Assembly: GCA_023391835.1 (NCBI GenBank)
Contig: JAEWAE010000053.1
Span: 1-26,175, forward strand
Length of the DNA stretch: 26,175 bases
Source of the DNA: Bacillota bacterium
GTDB taxonomy: Bacteria > Bacillota > Clostridia > Oscillospirales > Ethanoligenentaceae
Direction of reading: 5' to 3'
Shown here: positions 1-8,076 of the stretch, one piece after another
Layout: each line of letters begins with the position of its first letter
Position numbering within the stretch: the first letter of the stretch is position 1
Notes under the pieces: model-generated
What the model was told of the DNA's origin: nothing
The model's database searches: none
What the model saw: only the letters and a program-made list of their open reading frames with translations
Program-made: the position numbers and the translations under genes

Positions 1-50
1 TCACCTCGGTGGCCTTTCCTTATCCGACACGCCATCTAAGGACTTTATAT

Positions 51-126
51 TCCTCAATAGCTCAGTTGGTAGAGCATGCGGCTGTTAACCGCAGGGTCGT
101 TGGTTCGAGTCCAACTTGGGGAGCCA
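51..126 (+). tRNA. tRNA-Asn (GTT)
   Basis: The cloverleaf is complete. Acceptor arm TCCTCAA pairs with TTGGGGA (one G-T pair), and the anticodon loop CTGTTAA carries GTT. The TPsiC arm contains GGTTCGAGTCC. Discriminator G is followed by an encoded CCA at 124-126. It is the first of five closely spaced tRNA genes on the same strand. Bases 1-50 hold no gene I can identify; an AT-rich stretch at about 44-50 could be part of a promoter but no convincing -35 box is visible. Confidence 0.97.
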
Positions 127-170
127 ATTGAATACTGCGCCGGGAAACTGCCGGCAGATATATATTACAG

Positions 171-247
171 GGGCCTTTAGCTCAGTTGGTTAGAGCCACC
201 GGCTCATAACCGGTTGGTCCGGGGTTCGAGTCCCTGAAGGCCCACCA
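171..247 (+). tRNA. tRNA-Met (CAT)
   Basis: Acceptor GGGCCTT pairs with AAGGCCC, the anticodon loop CTCATAA carries CAT, and CCA is encoded at 245-247. The fully paired first acceptor base argues against the initiator tRNA and fits elongator Met. An Ile2 (lysidine-modified CAT) identity cannot be excluded by eye but the overall sequence looks like elongator Met. Confidence 0.93.
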
Positions 248-256
248 CCGCAATAA

Positions 257-333
257 AGGGGCATAGCTCAGCATGGTAGAGCAGCGGTCTCCAAAACCGC
301 GTGCCGTGGGTTCGATTCCTACTGCCCCTGCCA
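257..333 (+). tRNA. tRNA-Trp (CCA)
   Basis: Acceptor AGGGGCA pairs with TGCCCCT, and the anticodon stem GCGGT/ACCGC encloses the loop CTCCAAA, giving anticodon CCA (Trp). Discriminator G is followed by an encoded CCA at 331-333. It sits 9 bp after the Met tRNA and is presumably cotranscribed with it. Confidence 0.96.
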
Positions 334-349
334 TTTGTTTATTCGATTC

Positions 350-426
350 GGCCCGATAGTTCAGCTGGTTAGAACGCTAGCCTGTCACGCTAGAGGTCAG
401 GGGTTCGATCCCCCTTCGGGTCGCCA
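350..426 (+). tRNA. tRNA-Asp (GTC)
   Basis: Acceptor GGCCCGA pairs with TCGGGTC (one G-T pair). Loop CTGTCAC carries anticodon GTC. The discriminator is G and CCA is encoded at 424-426. It lies 16 bp downstream of tRNA-Trp in the same cluster. Confidence 0.97.
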
Positions 427-429
427 TTT

Positions 430-505
430 GCTGATGTAGCTCAGTTGGCAGAGCACATCCTTGGTAAGGATGAGGTCACGCGTTCGAATCGCGTCATCAG
501 CTCCA
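430..505 (+). tRNA. tRNA-Thr (GGT)
   Basis: Acceptor GCTGATG pairs with CATCAGC, loop TTGGTAA carries anticodon GGT, discriminator T, and CCA is encoded at 503-505. It starts only 3 bp after tRNA-Asp and is the last tRNA of the cluster. Confidence 0.97.
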
Positions 506-512
506 TAGATAT

Positions 513-549
513 ATCCCGCAAAGCCGGTATGTGTAAGGCTTTGCGGGAT
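513..549 (+). terminator. intrinsic terminator of the tRNA cluster
   Basis: A 13-bp perfect stem (513-525 with 537-549, GC core CCCGCAAAGCC) with an 11-nt loop stands 7 bp after the last tRNA. It is followed by a short T-rich stretch (TTTTGCTATAT region). The position and structure fit the end of the tRNA transcript. Confidence 0.8.
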
Positions 550-637
550 TTTGCTATATCGGCGGCTGTATCAGATTATGGCAGCGCCACAAGCTAACCA
601 TTGGGGAAAATATAATATAATTAAAGGAAGTTAGATT

Positions 638-1420
638 ATGCATACGGATTTTACCAGACGATTTCGGCTGGACGGAAAGAATGCATTGGTCATTGGCGGC
701 AACGGTGGGCTGGGTAAAGCGATAGTCCATGCGTTTATGGCAAGTGGGGCCGCCGTGGCCGTCGGGTCCCGCCATCCGGATAAGACGGCGGATGAATTTC
801 GTGCTGTGGCGGCAGCCTCAGGCACGGCCTATTGGGATGCGGCGGTCGACATTGCCGACGAAAAAAGTGTCCTGACCATGGCGGAAATGCTGGAACGGGA
901 AATGGGCCATGTCGACATCCTTGTCAACGCAGCAGGCATCAATATTCTCAAAAAGGCGGAGGAATATGATTCGGCCAGCTTCGACCGAGTGATGAATATC
1001 AATGTCCGCGGTACCCACTTGGTCAGCCGGGAAATCGGCCGCCGGATGATTCCACAACACTTTGGGAGGATTATCAATATTTCTTCAGTAAAAGGTACGA
1101 TTGGAACAGGGCAGGATTACATCGCCTATTGCGCCAGCAAAGGTGCCGTCAATATGTATACGCGGCAGCTTGCCTGTGAATGGGCCAAATACGGTATCAC
1201 ATGCAACGCCATCGCCCCGACTTTCGTGCGCACGCCCATCAACTCGTTCCAACTGGATGACCCGGTGTTTTACCGGAAACTGGTGGAACGCATCCCTCTT
1301 GGGCGGATTGGCACGGGTGAGGATATCGCCTCGGCAGCGGTTTTCCTGGCGAGCGAAGCCGCCGGTTTCATCACCGGGCAGATCCTTGCGGTGGATGGCG
1401 GGCTGACGGCCATGCAGTGA
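638..1420 (+). CDS. SDR-family NAD(P)-dependent oxidoreductase
   Basis: This 260-residue protein has the length and motifs of a classical short-chain dehydrogenase. The cofactor-binding glycine motif is GGNGGLG at residues 20-26, with G-G in place of the usual T-G. The structural NAAG motif is at 97-100. The catalytic tetrad can be placed as N122, S150, Y164 and K168 (YCASK). The C-terminal FITGQILAVDGGLT segment is typical of gluconate 5-dehydrogenase/FabG-like members, so the substrate is probably a sugar acid, polyol or keto compound, but it cannot be read from sequence. The ATG has an AGGAAG ribosome binding site 7 bp upstream. An AT-rich TATAAT at 611-616 (repeated at 616-621) may be the -10 box, though no good -35 is seen. 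A DUF434-type gene follows after 36 bp, probably in the same transcript. Confidence 0.93.
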   Translation: MHTDFTRRFRLDGKNALVIGGNGGLGKAIVHAFMASGAAVAVGSRHPDKTADEFRAVAAASGTAYWDAAVDIADEKSVLTMAEMLEREMGHVDILVNAAGINILKKAEEYDSASFDRVMNINVRGTHLVSREIGRRMIPQHFGRIINISSVKGTIGTGQDYIAYCASKGAVNMYTRQLACEWAKYGITCNAIAPTFVRTPINSFQLDDPVFYRKLVERIPLGRIGTGEDIASAAVFLASEAAGFITGQILAVDGGLTAMQ

Positions 1421-1456
1421 TCTTTTTTCCGTGCCTAGCCGAAGGGAGGCGCCTGC

Positions 1457-2164
1457 ATGCCCGAAAAAGTGCGGCGGGGTTTTGACCCGTCGGATGCCCG
1501 TTGGTTTTCGGCCGGTGAAGTGAGCCGACTGCGGCAGGCTCAGCGGGATATCGTCTGGCTGCTCGACCGGGGTTATGGTATGGAACAGTCGGTGAATTTT
1601 GTGGGCAACCGGTTCCAGTTTTCAGCCAGGCAGCGGGTGGCTCTGACGCGGGCCAGTTGCCCGACAGCCGTACGGCACGCCCGCTTGGGGCGGGAACAGC
1701 CCGTGCCGCCGTGCGGCTGTGTGCTGGCGGTCGACGGCTTCAATCTCGTCATCACGCTGGAAACTGTTCTTTCCGGTTCCACGGTGCTGCGCTGCATGGA
1801 CGGTACGCTGCGGGATCTGGCCGGCGTACGGGGCAGCTATCGTCTGATTGCCTGCACGCTCCCTGCCGTGCGTCTGGCAGTGGAGGCCATGGCCGACTGG
1901 CCGGTGGGGCGGCTGATCTGGGTGCTGGATGCGCCGGTGTCCAATTCCGGCCGGCTGGCCGGATGCATCCGCGAGGCTTCGGCGGGCAGCCCTTTTCCTG
2001 TCGAAGTGGAGCTCAGCACCCATGCGGATGCGCGGTTGGCCGCCGCCGACTGCGTCGTCACCACCGACTCGGTCATACTCGATCATTGCCCGGGCTGGGT
2101 GAATCTGGCGCCGCGTCTGGCAGCCGGTCGACCGGATTTCGAGCCGGTGGATTTGAGCTTGTGA
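1457..2164 (+). CDS. DUF434-family protein of unknown function
   Basis: This 235-residue protein resembles the conserved family that joins a DUF434 region (about residues 15-75 here, starting with DPSDARWFS and containing FVGNRFQFSARQR) to a second domain around the strongly conserved CVLAVDGFNLVITLET segment (about 88-104). The second domain includes several acidic positions (D93, D155-like, TTDSVILD near the C-terminus) that might bind metal. The family has no established biochemical role that I know of. Nuclease-like or RNA-related functions are guesses only. The start has a strong AGGGAGG site 8 bp upstream. It lies 36 bp after the SDR gene, which suggests cotranscription but not a shared pathway. 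Confidence 0.8.
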   Translation: MPEKVRRGFDPSDARWFSAGEVSRLRQAQRDIVWLLDRGYGMEQSVNFVGNRFQFSARQRVALTRASCPTAVRHARLGREQPVPPCGCVLAVDGFNLVITLETVLSGSTVLRCMDGTLRDLAGVRGSYRLIACTLPAVRLAVEAMADWPVGRLIWVLDAPVSNSGRLAGCIREASAGSPFPVEVELSTHADARLAAADCVVTTDSVILDHCPGWVNLAPRLAAGRPDFEPVDLSL

Positions 2165-2259
2165 AATTTACTATCAGACAAATCATAGCATGTCTATACA
2201 AGAAGTACTGAAATGGCTCGGGATCACTATTTTTGTTTTCGACAGCGGGAGGTATGACA

Positions 2260-2889
2260 GTGGAAAAAAATGAAGTGCGGCGGGAATATCGCCTGACGGC
2301 CTGCGACGGGGAACCGAATTGGAGCGCGGTGCCGGCGGCGGCCATCGACTGTTACCCGTGGGATACCGGCGGCTACCGACCCACGGCTTGGGCGCGTCTT
2401 TGCCGGGTGGGGGCGGAGACGCTCCGCCTGCGCATGGGGTGTGTGGAAAAATCCCCCCGAGCCGTCTGGCGGGAGCCCGACAGCCCTGTGTATCAGGACA
2501 GCTGCCTGGAATTTTTCGTCGCACCTCCTGCGGGCGACGGCTACTTCAACTTTGAGATGAATTCTCTCGGCGTGCTGCTGTGCGAAGTGGGGCGCGCAGG
2601 GGACCGGGTCTATCTGGCGAAGGCCGGCCTGACCCGGCCCGTCTGCCGCCCGCTGGACGCGCGGGAGCGGCCCCGGGACGGATGGGGCGTGGAACTTACG
2701 CTCCCGCTGGAGCTTTTTCAAGCCGCTTTTGGGCCGATGTCGTTCCATGGGGGATGGCTGCTCGGCAATTTTTATAAGTGCGGCGACCATACGGCGGCGC
2801 CCCATTACGGCTGCTGGTCGCCCGTGCGCTTTCCTACGCCGAATTTCCACCGGCCGGAGTCCTTTGGCCGACTGATTCTGCCCGACTGA
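2260..2889 (+). CDS. CBM9-like carbohydrate-binding protein (cytoplasmic form)
   Basis: This 209-residue protein resembles the 'carbohydrate-binding family 9-like' (DOMON-type beta-sandwich) proteins of anaerobic bacteria. The recognisable core is VYQDSCLEFFVAP (about 77-89), then FNFEMNSLG (about 97-104) and the C-terminal WSPVRFPTPNFHRPESFG. There is no signal peptide and no attached enzyme domain, so it is a single-domain, apparently intracellular protein whose ligand is unknown. I chose the GTG at 2260 because GGGAGG (2247-2252) lies 7 bp upstream. The in-frame ATG at 2254 is only 1 bp from that site, and the TTG at 2233 has no site. The 95-bp gap after the DUF434 gene shows no terminator. 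A hairpin at 2913-2954 follows the stop. Confidence 0.78.
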   Translation: MEKNEVRREYRLTACDGEPNWSAVPAAAIDCYPWDTGGYRPTAWARLCRVGAETLRLRMGCVEKSPRAVWREPDSPVYQDSCLEFFVAPPAGDGYFNFEMNSLGVLLCEVGRAGDRVYLAKAGLTRPVCRPLDARERPRDGWGVELTLPLELFQAAFGPMSFHGGWLLGNFYKCGDHTAAPHYGCWSPVRFPTPNFHRPESFGRLILPD

Positions 2890-2912
2890 TTCCGCCCAAA
2901 TGGACAAAAATA

Positions 2913-2954
2913 GGGCCGTTGCCAAACGAATAGACCCGCGTTTGGCAACGGCCC
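2913..2954 (-). terminator. intrinsic terminator between convergent genes
   Basis: A 16-bp perfect stem (2913-2928 with 2939-2954) with a 10-nt loop. Read on the minus strand it is followed by TATTTTTG, a good U-tract, so it best terminates the large minus-strand membrane-protein transcript. On the plus strand the T-tract is missing but the hairpin sits 23 bp after the CBM9-like gene and may act in both directions. Confidence 0.75.
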
Positions 2955-3035
2955 CATCACTTGGTAGGTGGGAGCACGGCTTTGCCGGCTGAAAGACCGC
3001 CAGATACAGACAAACGCCTGCAAGTGCCTATTGTG

Positions 3036-3074
3036 GGTGCTACGAAATGAGTTGCGGATTCACTCCGTAGCACC
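3036..3074. other. interrupted hairpin near the 3' end of the membrane-protein gene
   Basis: GGTGCTACG (3036-3044) pairs perfectly with CGTAGCACC (3066-3074), and an inner GAGT/ACTC stem (3049-3052 with 3062-3065) continues the structure after a 4-nt bulge. It lies 18 bp beyond the stop of the minus-strand gene, upstream of the terminator at 2913-2954. It may be a 3' UTR structure or a decayed repeat. I see no coding capacity. Confidence 0.45.
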
Positions 3075-3091
3075 ATGGCGATATCTATGCG

Positions 3092-5188
3092 TCACCGCCA
3101 AAATTCAAACGCGCGCAGCACCGACTGATAAACGGCCGGGTTGTAGCGGGATACGAACGACTCTTCCCCCACAAAGCAAATCAGGGAGGAAATTCCGGCG
3201 GAAATGGCCGAGAGACCGGCGAAAACCTTGCCGGCGGCTTCCCCAAGGCCTCGCGTTTCGCAGTCATTCACTGCCTGCTGCCACAGGAGCATGGCGGCGA
3301 GCAGGAAGGTAAAATAAATATCCATGGTGTAACGCATCTGGATGCCGGCCAGTACCATATCCATATACGAAACGATCAGGCTCGTGATGAGCAGCAGAGC
3401 GGTCAGCCGCTTTTGCGGGGAACCGGCCTGCATCCGTCGGCGCAGCAGCGGCACGGCAGCCGGCAACACCCACATCACCGGGAAATTGAAAATGCCCGCT
3501 GCCGGATAATTAAATGAATACTGATACGCGGCCGACGGAATCTTACTCACCACATGGAAAAACGGGAAATTCAGGTCAAACGAAAGCGGCTGCAGGTAGT
3601 AGTGATACAGCCCGTTGATGACCTGCACGAAATTTGACAGCTTGTTGAAGCGGATATCGCTGACGGTGATCTGATAACGGATGCCGAAATCAAAGGGCGA
3701 GCCGAAACGCAGCGCATTGTAACCCGCCACGATCACGCCCACCGCCCCCAGCGGTGCGCCGACGCAGATGAGCCGCGCGAGCACTCGCCGACCCCGGTCC
3801 GGTTTCGCTCCTGTGGCGCCTAGCAAGGGCCATAGCAGCGGCAGCGCCACAGGCAAGTAAAAAATAAAGGTCGGGCGGGAGGCCACCGACAGCCCCAGGC
3901 ACAGGCCAGCAGCTGCAAGCCACACCCCCGTGGAACGGGAAGAGCCGGCTGGCGGAGACTCCGGCCTGGCCGCGGCAAGCAGCCAGAGCCCCCCCAGCAA
4001 AAAGGCAAGCCCTGCCGTTTCGGCCAGCTCGTAAAAATATGGCCGGGCCACCGACCATGCAAGCAGGGAAAAACCCACGACGGTTTCCCCGCTTAGGAAG
4101 GCAAGCAAGCTGATCGGCCGGCGGTTCATGCGCAAAAGGCCTGCGTACAGCCCCATCAGGCAGATATCCGCCGCCAGCGTAAAAATCAGCACGGCCACGG
4201 CCGTGGGCATGAATCGGCCGGCTATCAGCCGGAAAGGCAGCAGAAGCGTCAGCACGGGCGCGATGCCGAAATAGGAATAATACTTCCCCTTATAATAGAT
4301 ATTGTCCCACAGATACCGCTGGCTGCGCATGGAAGCGTCGTAGGGGTTAGGCAGCGCCCGCAGGCTGGCCGGCGGCTGGGCGGTGAAGGAAAGCTGCCCG
4401 TGATAAAACGCATTGGTCAGCTGCTGATAGCTGTCGTTTGTATTTGCCGGTATCGTCAGGCGAAACCGCAGCGCGCCGGTATTGTTGCTGTTGCTGGCCC
4501 AGAAAACCGTCACCGTGTACGCGATTGACACCGCCGCGACGGCGAAAAATGCCGCGCGATGCCGTGTATTCTGGAAATTCCACCGGATGCGCCAGGGCTT
4601 GACGACATGCAGCAGATACAGCAGCAGCCCCAGCAGCGCCAGCGCGGCAAAGCGGCTCCGTCGGAAGATCAGCCGCTCCGTGTTGAGCCGCAGCCCCACG
4701 ATCCGTATCGTCTGCCGTCCGATGTTGCTGAAAGACAGGTGGATTGTGCGGCAGTTGCCGTCGGTGATAAAATGGAGGGTGTCCGATCCGCGTACGGTGG
4801 GCATGACGACCCACTGACCGGCATCCTGTTCCTGATCGGTGAAATTATCGTCGGTGTAGGCGGCGGTGACGGTCAGCGACCGGGTGACGCCCTGGGTGAG
4901 GATGCGCAGGGAATAGACCGGGGCGGAAACGTTTGACAGCGTGACCGAGGCGCTGCTCCCACTCAGTTTAAGCGCGCCGTTTTCCACTGAAACGCCGGAG
5001 CCCGCCGTCACGTCGGCCAGCGGGAAATCCGCCGCCTGCGCGTGGAAAATTTTCGGCAGGAAAAAGCGAAAATTACACACAAATATTTCAATCAAGGCCG
5101 CCGCGGCGACGATGGCCAGCACGGCCGGCAGACGCCGCAGAGCGGTCTTGCCCCAGTCGGCCGGATGATGCGTTCCGTGTTGGATCAT
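3092..5188 (-). CDS. large multi-pass membrane protein, GT-C glycosyltransferase-like
   Basis: A protein of about 698 residues with one N-terminal membrane helix (about 20-40), an extracytoplasmic beta-rich segment (about 50-165), and then roughly ten more hydrophobic helices to residue ~670. A conserved-looking loop reads YLWDNIYYKGKYYSYFG, and a loop near the first helix pair contains NAFYHGQLSF. This topology (external polar loops between paired helices, acidic and aromatic residues in the first big loop) is typical of GT-C lipid-sugar-dependent glycosyltransferases. The canonical catalytic acidic motif is not certain, so the enzymatic call is inference. The start is uncertain: ATG at 5188 or GTG at 5197, neither with a strong ribosome binding site. 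It has a well-defined own promoter (5255-5283) and terminator (2913-2954), so it is a monocistronic unit. Confidence 0.62.
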   Translation of the reverse strand: MIQHGTHHPADWGKTALRRLPAVLAIVAAAALIEIFVCNFRFFLPKIFHAQAADFPLADVTAGSGVSVENGALKLSGSSASVTLSNVSAPVYSLRILTQGVTRSLTVTAAYTDDNFTDQEQDAGQWVVMPTVRGSDTLHFITDGNCRTIHLSFSNIGRQTIRIVGLRLNTERLIFRRSRFAALALLGLLLYLLHVVKPWRIRWNFQNTRHRAAFFAVAAVSIAYTVTVFWASNSNNTGALRFRLTIPANTNDSYQQLTNAFYHGQLSFTAQPPASLRALPNPYDASMRSQRYLWDNIYYKGKYYSYFGIAPVLTLLLPFRLIAGRFMPTAVAVLIFTLAADICLMGLYAGLLRMNRRPISLLAFLSGETVVGFSLLAWSVARPYFYELAETAGLAFLLGGLWLLAAARPESPPAGSSRSTGVWLAAAGLCLGLSVASRPTFIFYLPVALPLLWPLLGATGAKPDRGRRVLARLICVGAPLGAVGVIVAGYNALRFGSPFDFGIRYQITVSDIRFNKLSNFVQVINGLYHYYLQPLSFDLNFPFFHVVSKIPSAAYQYSFNYPAAGIFNFPVMWVLPAAVPLLRRRMQAGSPQKRLTALLLITSLIVSYMDMVLAGIQMRYTMDIYFTFLLAAMLLWQQAVNDCETRGLGEAAGKVFAGLSAISAGISSLICFVGEESFVSRYNPAVYQSVLRAFEFWR

Positions 5189-5254
5189 AGCCGGCACTCA
5201 GTCCGATTTTTCTGTCCCATTTTTTCAATCTCCCGACACAAATTTAGTCATATT

Positions 5255-5283
5255 ATTATAAAACGACGGAGAGAATTTGTAAA
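5255..5283 (-). promoter_or_regulatory. sigma-A-type promoter for the membrane-protein gene
   Basis: On the minus strand the -35 box is TTTACA (5278-5283, one mismatch to TTGACA). A 17-bp spacer leads to a perfect -10 TATAAT (5255-5260). Transcription would start near 5247, about 60 nt before the start codon. The surrounding DNA is strongly AT-rich compared with the genes. Confidence 0.75.
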
Positions 5284-5400
5284 GCCTGCGCATCCGGAGG
5301 CAGGCCGGGGCAGCGGGATGGCGCCGCGCCGCCGACTGTGTTATACTGATGGCGATGACCGGCCGGCTTGCCGGTACGGCTTCGGGGAGGGAAATCCGGC

Positions 5401-6255
5401 ATGAAAATCGACACCCATGTGCATCTGACTCCGCCCGACATCATCCGCTCCTGGCGGAAAATCGGCGAGCGGGAACCGTATTTCAACCTGTTATCCAACA
5501 GTCCGGTGAATCACTTCGCCACCGCCGAGGATGTGATAGCCCAGCTCGACGCCGCCGGTTTCGACCGGGCGGTCGTGTTCGGCTTCGCCTTTCGCGACCC
5601 GGGGCTCTGCCGGGCGGCCAACGATTATGTGATGGATTCCGTGCGCCGATTCCCCAATCGGCTCATCGGCTATCTGTCGGTGTCGCCCGCCGAGCCGGGG
5701 CTGGAAGCGGAAATCGACCGCTGTCTTGCCGGCGGGCTGCGGGGCGTGGGGGAACTGTATCCCGACGGGCAGGGCTGGCGGCTGGAAGAGTGCGCCGACA
5801 CCGAGCGGCTGGCCGGCCTCTGCCGGGAACGGCGCCTGCCACTGATCGTCCATTCCAACGAGCCGGTGGGGCATTACTACGCCGGCAAGACAACCACCAC
5901 CCCCGTGAAGCTCGATGCCTTTGTGGCCCATCACCCGGATAACACGGTCATTTTTGCCCATTGGGGCGGCGGGGCGTTTTTTTACGAGCTGATGCCCGAG
6001 CAGCGCAGGCTTTACCGCCATGTCTATTACGATACGGCGGCCACGCCCTATCTGTATACGCCGGCGGTCTATCGCGCCGCCCGGGCCTGCGGTGTGCTCG
6101 ACCGGGTGCTCCTGGGCAGCGATTTCCCGCTGCTGCCCCTGTCACGCTATCTGTGTGGTCTTGCGGAAAGCGGGCTTGACCCGGCGGAGTGCGCGCAGAT
6201 CACCGGCGGCAACGCCGGGAAAATGCTGGCGGGCGGCACCGGCCCGGCCGCCTAG
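5401..6255 (+). CDS. amidohydrolase-family metal-dependent hydrolase (COG2159-like)
   Basis: A 284-residue TIM-barrel amidohydrolase. Metal-ligand candidates are all present in order: H6 and H8 in the N-terminal KIDTHVH strand, H151 in VHSNE, H187 in FAHWGGG, and D241 in LLGSDFP. This pattern is that of the ACMSD/decarboxylase-hydrolase branch ('amidohydrolase 2'), whose members act on diverse aromatic or small organic acids. The substrate cannot be inferred. The ATG at 5401 is preferred because the family begins with this strand and GGGGAGG lies about 10 bp upstream; an upstream in-frame start at 5368 lacks family support. TATACT at 5342-5347 could be its -10 box, without a clear -35. It is flanked by divergent and convergent genes and appears to be a single-gene unit. 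Confidence 0.85.
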   Translation: MKIDTHVHLTPPDIIRSWRKIGEREPYFNLLSNSPVNHFATAEDVIAQLDAAGFDRAVVFGFAFRDPGLCRAANDYVMDSVRRFPNRLIGYLSVSPAEPGLEAEIDRCLAGGLRGVGELYPDGQGWRLEECADTERLAGLCRERRLPLIVHSNEPVGHYYAGKTTTTPVKLDAFVAHHPDNTVIFAHWGGGAFFYELMPEQRRLYRHVYYDTAATPYLYTPAVYRAARACGVLDRVLLGSDFPLLPLSRYLCGLAESGLDPAECAQITGGNAGKMLAGGTGPAA

Positions 6256-6280
6256 GGCGGAGAGGAGCCGGTGAGAGCAA

Positions 6281-6324
6281 AATACGCCGTAAAGCAGCCT
6301 CTTGGAGCCGCTTCACGGCGTATT
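6281..6324 (-). terminator. terminator of the pilus-like operon
   Basis: AATACGCCGT (6281-6290) pairs perfectly with ACGGCGTATT (6315-6324), with an inner AAGC/GCTT extension. On the minus strand the stem runs into TATTTTGCTC, giving a short U-tract. It lies 29 bp beyond the pilT stop and also 25 bp after the convergent amidohydrolase gene. Confidence 0.75.
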
Positions 6325-6352
6325 GTCGTATGGGAGTATCGGCCGCTCTGCG

Positions 6353-7396
6353 TTATATGGCCGTTTCGGATTCGTACCGGGCCGTACCCATCGTTTCCTG
6401 GGTGATGACGCCCCGGCGGCACATAGCCTCCAGGCAGGCGTTCATCGTCTGCATCCCCTCCGCGCTCCCCGCCTGGATCATCATCTGGATCTGGTGGGTC
6501 TTGCCCTCGCGGATGAGGTTGCGGATGGCCCGGTTGACGCGCATAATTTCAAAGGCGCCGGTGAGCCGCCCATCCACCGTGGGCACCAGCTGCTGCGAAA
6601 CGACCATTTGCAGCACCGCCGCCAGCTGCACGCGGATCTGCTGCTGCTGCGCGGGGGGGAATACGTCCACGATGCGGTCCACCGAGTTGGCCGCGCCCCG
6701 GGTGTGCAGCGTCGACAACACGAAATGCCCCGTTTCGGCCGCCGTCATGGCCGCTGAGATGGTCTCGAGATCCCGCATCTCGCCGATGAATATCACATCG
6801 GGTGCCTGCCGCAGCGAGGTGCGCAGCGCGTCGGCGTAGGAGGCGCAGTCGGTGTGTACTTCCCGCTGGTTGACGATGCAGTGCTTGTGGGGGTGCAGAT
6901 ACTCGATTGGGTCCTCAACGGTCAGAATATGCCCCTCCCGGTTTTCGTTGATCAGATTCAGGATACAGGCCAGCGTGGTGGATTTGCCGGAACCGGAAGG
7001 CCCCGTGACCAGCACCAGTCCGCTGCGGCAGCGGTAGGCGTCCAGCACCCCCTGGGGGATGCCCAACGCCACCGGATCGGGCAGCTGCATGCGCACCACG
7101 CGGATGGTGGCCGCCATGGAGCCCCGCTGGAAAAAGGCGCTGACGCGAAAACGGCCCACCTTACTCACTGCCAGTGAAAAATCGCTGCTTTTTCGCCGCA
7201 TGAATTGCGCCAGAGTGTCCTCATTGTCAAAAAGACTGCCGATGAGCCGATGGCAATCCTCCACGCCGAGTTTTTCCTCCCCGGCGGGGAAGAAGCGGTT
7301 GTCCTCCTTAAAAGTAGGGGGCATGCCCACCGTCAGAAAAATATCGGAGGCACCGGCACTCACCGCCTGCCGCAGCAGCGTCTGGATTTCATACAT
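6353..7396 (-). CDS. pilT: PilT-family type IV pilus ATPase
   Basis: A 347-residue hexameric secretion/pilus ATPase with the length of PilT. The N-terminal domain begins with the PilT-like SAGASDIFLTVG segment. Walker A is GPSGSGKST (132-140), the Asp box is at EDPIEYLH (161-168), Walker B is VIFIGEMRD (201-209) and the His box ends in STLHTRGA. AIRNLIREGKTHQI (290-303) is the signature that separates PilT retraction ATPases from PilB/GspE assembly ATPases. It acts at the cytoplasmic face together with the PilC/GspF platform encoded upstream. I chose ATG 7396 because an AAAGGAG site precedes it by about 9 bp and the family starts there. It is the last gene of a seven-gene minus-strand operon and starts 14 bp after the preceding stop. 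No assembly ATPase is encoded nearby. Confidence 0.95.
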   Translation of the reverse strand: MYEIQTLLRQAVSAGASDIFLTVGMPPTFKEDNRFFPAGEEKLGVEDCHRLIGSLFDNEDTLAQFMRRKSSDFSLAVSKVGRFRVSAFFQRGSMAATIRVVRMQLPDPVALGIPQGVLDAYRCRSGLVLVTGPSGSGKSTTLACILNLINENREGHILTVEDPIEYLHPHKHCIVNQREVHTDCASYADALRTSLRQAPDVIFIGEMRDLETISAAMTAAETGHFVLSTLHTRGAANSVDRIVDVFPPAQQQQIRVQLAAVLQMVVSQQLVPTVDGRLTGAFEIMRVNRAIRNLIREGKTHQIQMMIQAGSAEGMQTMNACLEAMCRRGVITQETMGTARYESETAI

Positions 7397-7410
7397 GGGC
7401 CATTCTCCTT

Positions 7411-8055
7411 TCACCCTTTGCCGTTCCACACGGGGAGGACGGGGTCGGGGTCGATGGTTTCGGCCGTGACTTCCAGCTGCCAGCGGCTTTTTTTAAACGC
7501 CGGGTACTCATCGGCACCGCCGTAGGGGCAGCTCAGTTCCACACGGAGAGAGCGCCCCGCCACTGAGGAATCCCGCACGTCGGCCGTGAGCCTCAGCACG
7601 GCGGTGCCGACGGGCAGTTCCCCCGATGCGGCCTGTGTCAGGGCGTTCGCGTCGAGCGTCCAGCTGCAGCTGCCGGTGGGCAGCGCCTTCAGATTCTGCT
7701 CCAGATAGTAAAAAAACAGAGCCCGGCGCGCCGGTATGGTGTCGGCCGTCCGCCCGGCGGCATAATCGGCGGTCAGCGACCGTTCCGCCGCGGAAAGATC
7801 CCCCGGCAGCGCGCGGGCAAAATCCTGCCGGGCTGCCAGCGTGTCCGCTTCCCGCCCGGCACGGGCCGCCGCGTCGGCACAGGAGGCCGCGAGTTTTTCC
7901 CCGGCCCGGTCGAGGGTATAATAATCCTGCTGGCTCCCCGCCGCCTTGCGGGCCAGGCGCAGATCCGCGGCGGCGCCCGACAGCGACAGCAGCCCGAAGG
8001 CCATCATCGCCGCCATCACCACCGCCACCAGCACAAACGAAAAACCCTTGGGCAT
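7411..8055 (-). CDS. prepilin-like membrane-anchored protein (pilus operon)
   Basis: A 214-residue protein I cannot assign to a named family. Its N-terminus MPKGFSFVLVAVVMAAMMAF is a very short positively charged leader, a K-G-F junction and a long hydrophobic helix, which is the arrangement of type IV prepilins and PilX-type minor pilins. If cleaved after G4, the position-5 residue is Leu where most pilins have Glu, a feature also seen in some GspK-like minor pseudopilins. The remainder (about 30-214) is a soluble, alpha/beta-looking domain with a probable disulfide pair (SCSWT and SCPYGG). ATG 8055 follows AGGGGG at about 7 bp. It sits between two other pilus-type genes, 21 bp after one stop and 14 bp before pilT, so a structural role in the same machine is likely. 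Confidence 0.7.
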   Translation of the reverse strand: MPKGFSFVLVAVVMAAMMAFGLLSLSGAAADLRLARKAAGSQQDYYTLDRAGEKLAASCADAAARAGREADTLAARQDFARALPGDLSAAERSLTADYAAGRTADTIPARRALFFYYLEQNLKALPTGSCSWTLDANALTQAASGELPVGTAVLRLTADVRDSSVAGRSLRVELSCPYGGADEYPAFKKSRWQLEVTAETIDPDPVLPVWNGKG

Positions 8056-8076
8056 GCATTTTCCCCCTGTCGCCGT

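Noticed and set aside
2190..2273. Short ORFs (ATG at 2190 and 2213) before the CBM9-like gene
   Set aside because: Neither has a ribosome binding site. The 14-codon one ends at the CBM9 start by an ATGA overlap, which is suggestive but too weak alone.
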